Below are positions 19,403 to 29,300 of a stretch of 64,000 nt of DNA, piece by piece. Source of the DNA: Cognatilysobacter tabacisoli (GTDB taxonomy: Bacteria; Pseudomonadota; Gammaproteobacteria; Xanthomonadales; Xanthomonadaceae); NCBI RefSeq assembly GCF_003586305.1, contig NZ_QXJI01000001.1, forward strand, positions 1,426,001-1,490,000, written 5' to 3'. Every line of letters begins with the position of its first letter. The stretch's first letter is position 1. The position numbers were made by a program, and so were the translations under genes. The notes beneath the pieces are model-generated. The model was given only the letters and a program-made list of their open reading frames with translations. It ran no database searches and was not told the origin of the DNA.

Positions 19403-21388
19403 TCAGACGGCGGCCTTGGCCTTCGCGCCGGTGCGGTACAGCAGCCACGCGACCACGGCGAGCACCACCAGGCCGACATACTTGCCGAACTGCAGCGTCT
19501 CCGGAACCGCAATGACGTCCGGACGGCCCGTGGCGACGATCGGAATCGCGATCAGGATGCCCATCAGCGCCTCGCCGGTGATCAGGCCCGCGGCGAACAA
19601 GGTGCCCGGACGGTGGATGCGGTCGCGCGCGGCTTCGTCGTCGGAACCGGCCAGACCGTGGCGGCGCTCGACGAAGTACGCGAGCAGGCCGCCGAGGAAG
19701 ATCGGCACCATCAGCTCGAGCGGCAGGTAGATGCCGATCGCGGCGGCCAGCACCGGCACGCGGAACTTCTTGCCGGTGGCCTTGAGCCACTCGTCGAGGG
19801 CGATGATCGCCGCGCCGACGCCGGCGCCGATCGCGATCACGCCCCACGGCAGGTCGCCGCCGAACAGCCCGCGCGCGACCGATGCCATCAGCGTCGCCTG
19901 CGGCGCGGCCAGCGAGTTGGGCTTGGCCGCGGTCGGCGCGCCGATGCCGTAGGCCTCGGCGAGCAGGTTCAGCACCGGCGCCATGATCAGCGCACACGAG
20001 AACGCGCCGATGCCGAGCATCAGCTGCTGCTTCCACGGCGTCGCGCCGACGAGCAGGCCGGCCTTCAGGTCCTGCAGGTTGTCGCCGCCGACGGCCGCCG
20101 CGCAGCACACCACCGCGCCGATCATGATGGCCGCGACCGCGCCGATCTTCGAGTCGGCGCCGAGCAGCAGCATCAGCACGACCGATGCGAACAGGATCGT
20201 CGCGATCGTGATGCCCGACACCGGGTTGTTGGACGAACCGACGAGGCCGGCCAGGTACGCCGACACCGACACGAACAGGAAGCCGGCGACGATCATGATC
20301 AGCGTCATGATCAGGCCGATCGTCCACGGGCTGGCGACCGCGGGGTCGGCCGCGACGATCGTGCGGTACAGCAGCGCGAGCGGGAACACGAACGCCACCA
20401 GCGCGACGAGCATCCACTTCATCGGCAGGTCGCGCTCGGTTTCCGGCACGAAGCCCTCGGTGCGCTTGCGCGCGGCGGCGATGCCGCTCTTGATGCCGGA
20501 CAGCAGCGACTTGCGGAGCGAGAACAGCGTCCACACGCCGCCGATCAGCATCGCGCCGACGCCGAGGTAGCGGATCTTCGCCGACCAGATCGCGAACGCG
20601 GTTTCCTCGGCGCCCGCGCCGACGATCGACTGCGCCAGGGCCGGGTCGCTGCCGAGGAAGAACGCGTGGTACAGCGGGATCGCCATGTGCCACGACAGGA
20701 TGCTGCCGGACACCACGACGATGCCGATGTTCAGGCCGACGATGTAGCCGACGCCGAGCAGCGCCGGGGACAGGTTGGTGCCCATGTAGCCCAGGTACTT
20801 GCCGAAGAACCCGGCGCCGGCGGCGGTGTCCGGAATCATCCGCAGGCCGCTGGCGGCGGCGGCCTTGATCACGCCGCCGAGCGCGGCCGACAGCGCCAGG
20901 ATCTTCAGACCGGGACCCGGGTTGTCGCCGGCCTTCAGCACCTCGGCCGCGGCCTTGCCCTCAGGGAACGGCAGCGGGTTCTCGATCAGCATCGAGCGGC
21001 GCAGCGGCACCGAGAACAGCACGCCGAGCAGGCCGCCGAGGCCGGCGATCGCCAGCACCCACGAGTAGCGGAAGTCGTCCCAGTAGCCGAGGATCACCAG
21101 CGCCGGGATCGTGAAGATCACGCCGGCGGCGATCGACGAGCCCGCCGACGCGCCGGTCTGGACGATGTTGTTCTCCAGGATCGTGCCGCCGCCGAGCAGG
21201 CGCAGCACGCCCATCGAGACCACCGCCGCCGGAATCGCCGTGGCGATGGTCAGGCCCGCGAACAGGCCGAGGTAGGCGTTGGCGGCCGACAGGATCACCG
21301 CCAGCACGATCGCCAGCAGCACGGCGCGGAGGGTCAACTGCGGGACGGGCGCGGCGGCCGCGGACGGGATCGGCGTGGGCTGACTCAT
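19403..21388 (-). CDS. OPT family oligopeptide transporter
   Basis: This is an oligopeptide transporter (OPT) family protein of 661 residues with about 15 hydrophobic helices. Typical segments are SAANAYLGLFAGLTIATAIPAA near the N-terminus, NIVQTGASAGSSIAAGVIFT, and GDNLQDLKAGLLVGATPWKQQ, the last being a conserved family motif. The ATG at 21388 follows a GGAG site (ACTGGAGTGTCC); the frame extends upstream but without coding character. It is encoded 74 nt before the S9 peptidase, consistent with an operon that imports and degrades peptides. Some OPT members move metal-chelate complexes instead. Confidence 0.93.
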   Translation of the reverse strand: MSQPTPIPSAAAAPVPQLTLRAVLLAIVLAVILSAANAYLGLFAGLTIATAIPAAVVSMGVLRLLGGGTILENNIVQTGASAGSSIAAGVIFTIPALVILGYWDDFRYSWVLAIAGLGGLLGVLFSVPLRRSMLIENPLPFPEGKAAAEVLKAGDNPGPGLKILALSAALGGVIKAAAASGLRMIPDTAAGAGFFGKYLGYMGTNLSPALLGVGYIVGLNIGIVVVSGSILSWHMAIPLYHAFFLGSDPALAQSIVGAGAEETAFAIWSAKIRYLGVGAMLIGGVWTLFSLRKSLLSGIKSGIAAARKRTEGFVPETERDLPMKWMLVALVAFVFPLALLYRTIVAADPAVASPWTIGLIMTLIMIVAGFLFVSVSAYLAGLVGSSNNPVSGITIATILFASVVLMLLLGADSKIGAVAAIMIGAVVCCAAAVGGDNLQDLKAGLLVGATPWKQQLMLGIGAFSCALIMAPVLNLLAEAYGIGAPTAAKPNSLAAPQATLMASVARGLFGGDLPWGVIAIGAGVGAAIIALDEWLKATGKKFRVPVLAAAIGIYLPLELMVPIFLGGLLAYFVERRHGLAGSDDEAARDRIHRPGTLFAAGLITGEALMGILIAIPIVATGRPDVIAVPETLQFGKYVGLVVLAVVAWLLYRTGAKAKAAV

Positions 21389-21511
21389 GGACACTCCAGT
21401 CGGTCGAAGCACGGCATGGTCGCCGCGCGATGCCCGCGGAGCATAGCGCATGGCGCCGTGGCGCCCGGCGCCGTACGCCAGCGTGCGCAACGCCTGCGGC
21501 CACGCTGCAGC

Positions 21512-21537
21512 GCACCAAACAGACGCACCAAACAGAA
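21512..21537. repeat. Perfect 13-bp tandem direct repeat
   Basis: CGCACCAAACAGA occurs twice head to tail (21512-21524 and 21525-21537) between the OPT gene and the next S9 gene, directly beside a terminator hairpin. On the minus strand it supplies the T-containing tail (TGTTTGG twice) after that hairpin. It may be chance slippage or extend the termination region. Confidence 0.7.
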
Positions 21538-21560
21538 CGGCGCCGCAAGGGCGCCGTTCG
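21536..21560 (-). terminator. Terminator-like hairpin after the S9 peptidase at 21590
   Basis: A 10-bp stem GAACGGCGCC / GGCGCCGTTC with a 5-nt loop lies 30 nt past the minus-strand stop at 21590. On that strand it is followed by TGTTTGG rather than a long T run, so termination may be partial. It separates this gene from the OPT operon. Confidence 0.65.
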
Positions 21561-21589
21561 GGTCTAACGCGTTGGCCGGTTCGGACGGA

Positions 21590-23575
21590 CTACTTGCCGG
21601 CCGTGGTCGGCACCGTACCGCCGGCCTTCGCCACCCCGCCACCGAGATGGCGCGACAGGAACGCCAGCAACCGCGTGTAGTACTCGCGGCGGTGCTCGTC
21701 CTTGTAGAAGCCGTGGCCTTCGGTGTCGTAGTACAGCGTCTCGACCGGCACGTTCGCCTTGCGCAGCGCCTGCTCCATCATGCGGCTGTGGGCGATCGGG
21801 GCAATCTCGTCCTCGCCGCCGGCGGCGAGGAACACCGGCACCTTGATGCGATCGGCCAGGCGGGTGGGCGAGTTGGCGACCAGCAGGTCGCCCGATCCGA
21901 CCCACTCCGACGACCAGTTGGCAAAGCGCTTGCTCTCGCGTGCGTCCGCGCGCTGCATCGTCGGCAAGTCGTACACGCCCACATAGCCCACGGCACACCG
22001 GTAAAGCGAAGGCTCCTTCGCCACGCCCATCAGCGACGCATAGCCGCCGTAACTTCCGCCGTAGAGGCAGATGCGCGAAGGGTCGGCGATGCCCTCCTTG
22101 ATCGCCCATTTCGTCGCATCGGTCAGGTCGTCCTGCATCGTGCCACCCCACTGCTTGGCGCCGGCCTGCTGGAACGCGCGGCCGTACCCGGACGAGCCGC
22201 GGTAGTTGACCTGCAACACCGCGTAGCCGGCGCGCGCCAGCAGTTGGACGTCGGTATCGAAACCCCAGTTGTCCTGGATCCCGAACGGGCCACCGTGCGG
22301 CAGCACGACCATCGGCATCGATTTGCCCTGCGAGCCCTCCGGCGTGGACAGATACCCGTGGATCGGCAGTCCATCGCGCGCGACGAAGCTGACCGGGCGC
22401 ATCGGCGCCATCGCCGCCGGATCGAACCACTCCCGACGGCTGACCAGGTGGTCGGCCTTCTTGGCCACGTTGTCGAAGATGTAGTAATCCCCCGGGTTGA
22501 CGTCGCTGCGCAGGTATACGAGCGCGTAGCGCCCGTCGCTGGTCTGGGACGTGACCTGCACGGGGCCGCCGAACGCCGCCTCGAGGCTCCGGTAGAGCCG
22601 TGCCTCCGGCGACTGGGCATCGAAGAAGTCGGTTCGCGGCTTGCCGTCCATGAAGGTCACGCCCACCGGCACCAGCGTCCCGTTGCGCAAGATCACCGAG
22701 TGCACGTCCACGTTGTCGTCGCGCAGCACCTGCTTGCGCTCACGCGTGGCGATGTCCATCGCGACGACCGCGTTCGGACCGCGCGGCTGCTCGACCTCCA
22801 GGTACGCCAGCGAATCGTCGGCAGACAGGCCCAGAACCCACTCGCGTCGCGACGTCGCCGCCTCGTCGTTGATCAGCTCCCACGGCGCATTCTCGCCGGC
22901 GCGGTAGTAGAGCTTGTTGACGTTGTCCGACCCCACGCCGCGCGCGAAGCGCACGACGCCGTCGTGGTCGACCGTGAAGCGCGCGTTGCGCACGGGGGCC
23001 CGGGCGAGCTGCGTGCGCCGGCCGGTGTAGACGTCCATCTGCTCGGCGCGGGTGAACGGATCGGCGCTGAACGGGCTGACCGCGATCACCACGTTGCGGT
23101 CGTCGCGCGGCAGGTCGTCGACGAGGAACGCGGCGACGAGCTCGGCCTTTTTCGGCTGGATCTTCGTGCCCGGGCCCGCGCTGACCACGCTCTGGCCGAC
23201 GAGGACGTCCGGACGCGTGCCGTCGGCGTTGATGGCGTAGATGTCGCCGGTGAGCAGTGGCTGGTCGAGCGAACCGAATTTGCGCGCGGTGCTGATCAGC
23301 ACGCGCTCGGGATTCACCCACCAGAACCCGGCCACGTGGGTGTTCTTGCCGATCTGGAACGTGGCCGTCAGCTTGTTGTCGCTGCGCCGCAGGACGGCCA
23401 GGGCGGTCCGATCGCCCAGCGGCACCGTCGCCGCGTAGTAGTCGCCGTTGGGCGAGAGCTTGATGTCATCGAACCGGTCGCGCTTGACGAAAGCCTCGAC
23501 GTCGACGTCGGCCGCGTGGGCAATGGGTGCGGACACGGCGACGCCGAAGGCGAGCGCCATCAGGATGTGCTTCAT
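21590..23575 (-). CDS. Secreted S9 family peptidase (paralogue 1 of tandem pair)
   Basis: This S9 prolyl oligopeptidase family protein has 661 residues and a signal peptide (MKHILMALAFGVAVSAPIAHA), hence is periplasmic. The N-terminal half is a degenerate beta-propeller beginning VEAFVKRDRFDDIKLSPNGDYYA. The C-terminal hydrolase carries the nucleophile in YGGSYGGYASL, acid in GGEDEIAP and histidine in EGHGFYKDEH. It aligns along its length with the following gene (same order DVExFVxx...IKLSPNG, HGGPxGxxDNWGF), so the two are tandem paralogues. It lies 110 nt from that gene on the same strand. Confidence 0.92.
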   Translation of the reverse strand: MKHILMALAFGVAVSAPIAHAADVDVEAFVKRDRFDDIKLSPNGDYYAATVPLGDRTALAVLRRSDNKLTATFQIGKNTHVAGFWWVNPERVLISTARKFGSLDQPLLTGDIYAINADGTRPDVLVGQSVVSAGPGTKIQPKKAELVAAFLVDDLPRDDRNVVIAVSPFSADPFTRAEQMDVYTGRRTQLARAPVRNARFTVDHDGVVRFARGVGSDNVNKLYYRAGENAPWELINDEAATSRREWVLGLSADDSLAYLEVEQPRGPNAVVAMDIATRERKQVLRDDNVDVHSVILRNGTLVPVGVTFMDGKPRTDFFDAQSPEARLYRSLEAAFGGPVQVTSQTSDGRYALVYLRSDVNPGDYYIFDNVAKKADHLVSRREWFDPAAMAPMRPVSFVARDGLPIHGYLSTPEGSQGKSMPMVVLPHGGPFGIQDNWGFDTDVQLLARAGYAVLQVNYRGSSGYGRAFQQAGAKQWGGTMQDDLTDATKWAIKEGIADPSRICLYGGSYGGYASLMGVAKEPSLYRCAVGYVGVYDLPTMQRADARESKRFANWSSEWVGSGDLLVANSPTRLADRIKVPVFLAAGGEDEIAPIAHSRMMEQALRKANVPVETLYYDTEGHGFYKDEHRREYYTRLLAFLSRHLGGGVAKAGGTVPTTAGK

Positions 23576-23685
23576 GGGTGACTCCCTGTCTGGGTTGAGG
23601 CCGCGCCACCCTCCCCAGGATGGCGCGGCCGGGCATCTGGTGCACAGCGTCGCGGAGGAGCCGGGACGCTGCTGGGACCGGTGGC

Positions 23686-25674
23686 TCAGTTCTGCGCGGT
23701 CGCGCGCCGGCCGATGTGGCGATCGAAGAACGCCAGCATCTCGGTGTAGAGCTTGAGGTTGTTCTCCTCCTTGTAGAAGCCGTGCATCTCGCCGGACACG
23801 ATCATCACGCCCTCCGGCGGGTTGCCGGCGGCGGCCAGCGCCCTGGCCATGCGCTCGGTGTTCTCCGGCGGGCAGCGCGGGTCGCGCGCGCCGGCGGCCA
23901 GGTACACCGGGATCTTGACCTTGTCGGCATACGTGATCGGCATGACTGCGTCGCGGGCCGCCTTGGTCGCGCCCAGCGCGCGCACCAGGTAGCGCTGGCC
24001 CGACTCGCTCTTGCTCGTGTCACTGAGCGTCGTCTGCACGTCGGCGTCGTAGGCGCCGACGTAGCCGAACGCGCACTGGTAGAGGCCCGGGGCCTTGACC
24101 GGCGCCATCATCGCCGCATAGCCACCGAAGCTGCCGCCGTAGATGCAAACGCGCTCCTTGTCGGCATGCCCCTGCGCGACGGCCCAGTTCGTCGCGTCGA
24201 TGACGTCATTCATGATGCCGTCGGCCCACTGCCCGTAGGCCATGTCCTGGAAGGCCTTGCCGAAACCGCCCGAGCCGCGGAAGTTCACCTGCAGCACGGC
24301 ATAGCCGCGGCTCGCGAGCAGCTGCGCCTCCGTGTTGAAGCCCCAGTTGTCGCGCGGCCCCATCGGGCCCCCGTGCGGATTGACGATCAGCGGCAGGTTC
24401 TTGCCATCGGAGCCGTTCGGCAGCGTCAGGTAGCCGTAGAGCGTCATGCCGTCGCGGTTCTTGAACGAAAACGACTTGACCCGCGCCATCTGGTCGGCGT
24501 CGAGCCAGCTGCGACTCTGCAGCAGGAAGCGCGCCTTGCCGGTGTCGCGGTCGTACAGGTAGAGCTCGCCGGGATTGCGGTCGCTGCGCACGGACACGAC
24601 GATCTGGCGACCGTCGCGCGTGGCGCTGCTGAAGTCGACGAACTGGCCCGGGAACGCACCGGACAGCGAGGCGTACACCTCGGCGTCGGGATGCGCCTCG
24701 TCGACCAGTTCGACGCGCGGCGCGCCGGCTTCGGTCGACACCGCGATCACGGTGTCGCCGTCGGAGGACGTGATGTAGCGCGCCGGTTCGGAGACGTCGT
24801 CCTGGAAGAGCTTGCGGAATGCGCCGGTGGCCGTGTCGACCGTGCCGAAGGCCTCCGGCCGCTTGCCGTCGCTCTCGGTGGCGTAGATGCGCCCGTCCTT
24901 CGACGACCCGAGCACGGTCAGCATGCGCCCGGTCGACTTCGAACTGTTGACGAGCGTCCACTTGCCGTCGTCGCCGCGCCGGTACAGCTCGTTCTGCACG
25001 TCGTAGCGGCCCAGCTCGTCCTCATCGTCGTAGCAGACGGCGAAGCGCGGCGCCTTGGCGGCGTCGACGGCGATCCCGCAGTTCTCGCGCGGCGCGCGCG
25101 CCAGCGTCTTCCAGCGGCCCGAATACACGTCGAACAGCACCACCTCCGTCCCGGCGCCGTCGCTCGAGCGCGGGTAGTTGATGGTCATCAGGACGTTCTG
25201 GTCGTCGTCGGGCAGCGTGTCCAGCAGGTTGAACCGCTCGCTGCCCACCTGCTTGCCGCGCTGGGTCGCGTCGCGCGTCCCGTAGAACACCAGCGGCCGC
25301 GGCTGGCTGCCGTCGGCGTTGACGCCGTACCACTCGCCGGTGCCGAACGGCTGTGCGTACCGCCCGACCTTGCGGATCGAGTTGAACACCAGCCGGTTGT
25401 CGTTGACCCACTCGAAGCGCCCGACGCTTTTTTCGTCCGGCAGCTGGTTGATCTTGACGACGCTCAGGTCCTTGGTGCGCAGCACGGTCAGCACGTCCTG
25501 CTCGCCGCGCTCGACGGTCATGGCCAGGAACTCCCCCGTCGGCGAGATCTTGGCGCTGCTGTAGGTGGCCTGGCGGACGAAGTCCTCGACCTTCGGCGGC
25601 GCCGCAAGGACGGCGACAGGCAGGCTGGCGGCCAAAAACGCCCCCGCCAGCACGATGAGGTGCTTGTTGATCAC
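23686..25674 (-). CDS. Secreted S9 family peptidase (paralogue 2 of tandem pair)
   Basis: This 662-residue S9 peptidase has a signal peptide (HLIVLAGAFLAASLPVAVLA) and is likely periplasmic. The hydrolase motifs are complete: nucleophile in YGGSFGGYAAM, aspartate in GARDPRCPP and histidine in GEMHGFYKEE. The propeller part starts VEDFVRQATYSSAKISPTGEFLAM, matching the start of its neighbour's mature domain. Sequence drift between the two is substantial, so the duplication is old and substrate specificity may differ. This is the promoter-proximal gene of the minus-strand peptidase pair. Confidence 0.92.
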   Translation of the reverse strand: MINKHLIVLAGAFLAASLPVAVLAAPPKVEDFVRQATYSSAKISPTGEFLAMTVERGEQDVLTVLRTKDLSVVKINQLPDEKSVGRFEWVNDNRLVFNSIRKVGRYAQPFGTGEWYGVNADGSQPRPLVFYGTRDATQRGKQVGSERFNLLDTLPDDDQNVLMTINYPRSSDGAGTEVVLFDVYSGRWKTLARAPRENCGIAVDAAKAPRFAVCYDDEDELGRYDVQNELYRRGDDGKWTLVNSSKSTGRMLTVLGSSKDGRIYATESDGKRPEAFGTVDTATGAFRKLFQDDVSEPARYITSSDGDTVIAVSTEAGAPRVELVDEAHPDAEVYASLSGAFPGQFVDFSSATRDGRQIVVSVRSDRNPGELYLYDRDTGKARFLLQSRSWLDADQMARVKSFSFKNRDGMTLYGYLTLPNGSDGKNLPLIVNPHGGPMGPRDNWGFNTEAQLLASRGYAVLQVNFRGSGGFGKAFQDMAYGQWADGIMNDVIDATNWAVAQGHADKERVCIYGGSFGGYAAMMAPVKAPGLYQCAFGYVGAYDADVQTTLSDTSKSESGQRYLVRALGATKAARDAVMPITYADKVKIPVYLAAGARDPRCPPENTERMARALAAAGNPPEGVMIVSGEMHGFYKEENNLKLYTEMLAFFDRHIGRRATAQN

Positions 25675-26179
25675 GGATGGATTCCCCTGGATGAAACGGT
25701 GTGCCCCGCCCGAAGCCTAACCCGAGGCGGACGCCGCTCGCACGGGGGCGTCCCCCGACACGCTCCAGACAGGCGTCCCCGTCGCTGCCGCGCAATGGCG
25801 CGCGACAGGCCCGCAACTTCGGCCCAAGCGTCGCCGCATCGATCGACCCGCACCACCGCCATACTCGGCAAAGCTGACTGAGTCAGGCGCCCGATTCCGG
25901 CCTCTGGCCGCAAAGCGATAGGGATCACGAATCGCTTTGCCGCGCGCGCGCATGATGCGCGGTCACGCCGCGGCGACGCGTGGCGGCGCCATCCTCGCGC
26001 GAACGCGCACCATGACCATTGGCGCATGGAGGTGTCCCACGCGAACGCCGAGGATGGGTCGAAGCCACCGCGCCCTCGGGTCGAGGGAGCCGTCTTGCGG
26101 GGCGCGTCAGCGGGCAACGGGGGGGCAGTGCGGCCCGACGGCGCCCGCGATCACGATGGATTCGAAAGGGGACGGATCA
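25675..26179. other. 505-nt intergenic region with two inverted repeats
   Basis: This divergent region lies between the S9 peptidase (minus) and the hybrid-kinase locus (plus). I see no convincing gene; open frames here have weak third-position bias and no ribosome binding site. It holds a 13-nt near-palindrome CTGACTGAGTCAG (25874-25886) and a perfect 10-bp inverted repeat GCAAAGCGAT / ATCGCTTTGC with an 11-nt spacer (25910-25940). Both look like dimeric-regulator sites or, for the second, a small hairpin. Promoters for both flanking transcripts must lie here, but I could not fix them. Confidence 0.6.
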
Positions 26180-26305
26180 ATGGCGAACCGCAAGCCCGTC
26201 AGGGTGCCGCCGATCGGCGCGCCGCGATCGAACCCGGTGAACAGGCGTCCGCTGGCCGCCCGCACCGGCGCGACAGCAGCGCGGTCCGGGCCGGACTGCG
26301 CGTGA
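26180..26305 (+). CDS. Putative 41-aa leader ORF, or true N-terminus, of the hybrid kinase
   Basis: This short ORF begins with ATG at 26180 preceded by a strong ribosome binding site (AAAGGGGACGGATCA). It encodes 41 basic, proline/arginine-rich residues (MANRKPVRVPPIGAPRSN...) and stops at a TGA that overlaps a GTG in the kinase frame (GTGA at 26302-26305). About 90% of its codons end in G or C, versus roughly 70% for the kinase frame over the same stretch, so this frame looks like the translated one. It is either a coupled leader peptide or the real kinase start separated from it by a frameshift or sequence error. Confidence 0.4.
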   Translation: MANRKPVRVPPIGAPRSNPVNRRPLAARTGATAARSGPDCA

Positions 26306-29300
26306 CCCTCGTGCCCCCGAAGCAGCCCGCGCGGGTCGACGGCGATCGCGCTGCGCAGGCCATCCTCGATGCGTTGCCGATGCCGGTGTGCCTGCTCGAC
26401 GAGCGCGGTTCGGTCACCGCTTCCAACGTCGCATGGCGCAGCCTTCTGGCCGCGCTCCACGCCACGCCAACGGCGTGGGCGTCGCCGACCTACCTTGAGG
26501 CGTGCCGCACGGCGCTGCGCGCCACCCCTGCTGACGCCGCCCGCGTGGTGCAGGCCTTCCAGGCTGTGCTCGCCGGGCGCAGCGCCGGCGAATCCGTGGA
26601 CCTCGCATCGAACGACGGCCACTCGCGGTGGCGGGTGCGGCTGGCACCCGCCGAGTCCGCCGGCGGGCGCCGCGTGCTGGTCAGCCACGACGATGTGGCC
26701 GACCGGCTGCCCATGGGGCGTGCCGCGGACGGCGACGCATCCCTGCTCCGGATCGCCGGGCGCACGGCGCGACTGGGCGGATGGAGTTTCCGTCCGGGCG
26801 ATCGCGGGATTTCGCTGACGCCGGAGGCGGCCGACGTGCTCGGTGTCGCCACCGAGCGGCTCACTGTGAGGAACGCGCTGCGAGCCTGTGCCCCCGCCGG
26901 CCGCGCGCGCCTGCTCACCCGCGTCGCAGTCTGCCTGTCGACCGGCGCGGGGTTCGACGAAGAAGTGTCGCTGCACGCCGGCGGCGACCGCTGGCTGCGG
27001 ATCATGGCCGAGGCCCGGCGCGACGGCAGCGGCGCGGTGGTCGGCGTCGAGGGCGCGCTGCAGGACATTTCGGCGGGGAAGTCCGTCGAGGCGCGGGCCG
27101 CGCGGGTCGCGCAGCGGCTGACGACGACGCTGGAAAGCATCACCGATGCGTTCTTCACCCTCGATCGCGACTGGCGCTTCACCTACGTCAACTGCGAGGC
27201 CGAGCGCACGCTGCAGCGGCCGCGCGAACGGCTGCTGGGCCGCGTGATCTGGGACGAGTTCGCAAGCGCCCGCGGCACGTCGTTCGAACACCACTACCGC
27301 CACGCGCTCGAAACCAACGAGAGCGTGGTGTTCGAGGAGTACTACGCCCCGCTGGAAAGCTGGTTCGCCGTGCACGCGTACGCGTCCGACGAGGGGCTGG
27401 CGGTGTACTTCCGCGACATCACCGAGAACCGCAAGTCCGAGCTCGCGCTGCGCAGCAGCGAGGAGAACCTGCGGCTGGCGCTGCGCGCGGGAGGCCTGGG
27501 AACGTGGCACTGGGACGGGCGGACGCGCCGCATCGACTGGTCGCCCGAATCGATGGCGATGTTCGGCCTGCCCGCCGACGCGGAACTCGACTTCGAAGGC
27601 TTTCTCGACGCGATCCATCCCGACGACCGCGACGCCACCGGCACGCTGGTCGCGCATGCGGTGGCGACAAAGGGCGAGTTCCGCTCGGACTTCCGCGTCG
27701 TCTGGCCGGACGGCAGCTGCCATTGGCTCGCCGGCATGGGCCGGGCACTGCCGCAGGAAGGCGAATCGTCGGACGGCTTCCGGGTCGAGGGCGTGCTGCT
27801 CGACATCTCGGAGCGCAAGTCCGCCGAGACGCAGCTGCTGGCGATGAACGAAGAGCTCGAACAGCGCGTCGACCGCCGCACGCGCGAGCTGGCCACCGCG
27901 AAGGGCCAGGCCGAAGCGGCCAACGCGGCCAAGTCGGCGTTCCTGGCGGCGATGAGCCACGAGATCCGCACGCCGATGAACGGCATCGTCGGCATGGTCG
28001 AGGTGCTGTCGCGCGGCCCGTTGGCGGCTGAGCACCGCGATGCGGTGCACACGATCAAGGACTCCGCGTTCGCGCTGCTGCGGCTGGTCGACGACATCCT
28101 CGACTTCTCGAAGATCGAGGCCGGCCACCTCGAGCTCGAGCGCACGCCGGTGCCGCTGTGCGACCTGGTCGAGTCGGTGTACGGCACGCTCAGCCCGATC
28201 GCCGATGGCGGCAACGTCGACCTGTTCCTGTTCATCTCGCCGGACGGCCCGCGCCAGGTCGTGACCGACCCGGTGCGCCTGCGGCAGATCCTCTACAACC
28301 TGGTCGGCAACGCGATCAAGTTCAGCGGCACCAGCGCCAACCGCCGCGGCCGCGTCGACCTGCGCGTCGAGGTGACGTCCGAGTCGCCGCTGCGGGTGCG
28401 CTTCCGCGTCGCCGACAACGGCATCGGCATGTCGGCCGAGACCGTCGCCAGCCTGTTCCAGTCGTTCCGGCAGGCCGAGGTCTCGACCACGCGCCGCTTC
28501 GGCGGCACCGGGCTGGGGCTGGCGATCACCAAGCGGCTGGTCACGCTGATGGACGGCGAGATCATGGTGACCAGCGTGCTCGGCGAGGGCAGCACGTTCA
28601 CCGTCGAGCTGCCGTTCGAACCGGTGGACGCGCCCGGGTCGGCCGACGAGACCGCGCTGCCCGACCTGTCCGGCGTCGACTACGTGGTGGTCGCCGGCCC
28701 GCACATCGACGGCAACGACATCCAGGACTACCTCGCGCGCTGCGGCGCGGCCGTGCACCGCGTCGGCGACGCGCCCGCGGCGATCGCGCGCTGCGAAGGC
28801 CTGGTCGCGCCGGTGGTGGTGCACGGCGTCGACAGCCAGCAGGCGCAGAGCGAGTGGCTGTCGCATTTCGCCGACGTGCCGCGCATCCGACATCTGGTGA
28901 TCGCGCGCGGGCGCCGCCGCGCCGCGCGGCAGATTTCGTTCAACGTGGTCAACATCGACGGCAACGTGCTGGGCTGGAAGTCCTTCGTGCACGCGGCGGC
29001 GGTCGCCTGCGGACGCGCCACCGCGACCTCGCTGCCCGAGCTGCGCGCCGAGGACCACAGGCCGGTGCCGCCGGCGTCCACGGTCGCCGAGGCGCGCGCG
29101 CAGGGCCGGTTGATCCTGGTCGCCGAGGACGATCCGACCAACCAGAAGGTGCTGCTGACCCAGCTCGGCCTGCTCGGCTACACCGCGGAGGTCGCCGGCG
29201 ACGGCGCCGAGGCGCTGGCGATGTGGCAGCACGGCGACTACGCGCTGCTGCTGACCGACCTGCACATGCCGAAGATGGACGGCTACGGCCTGACCGCGGC

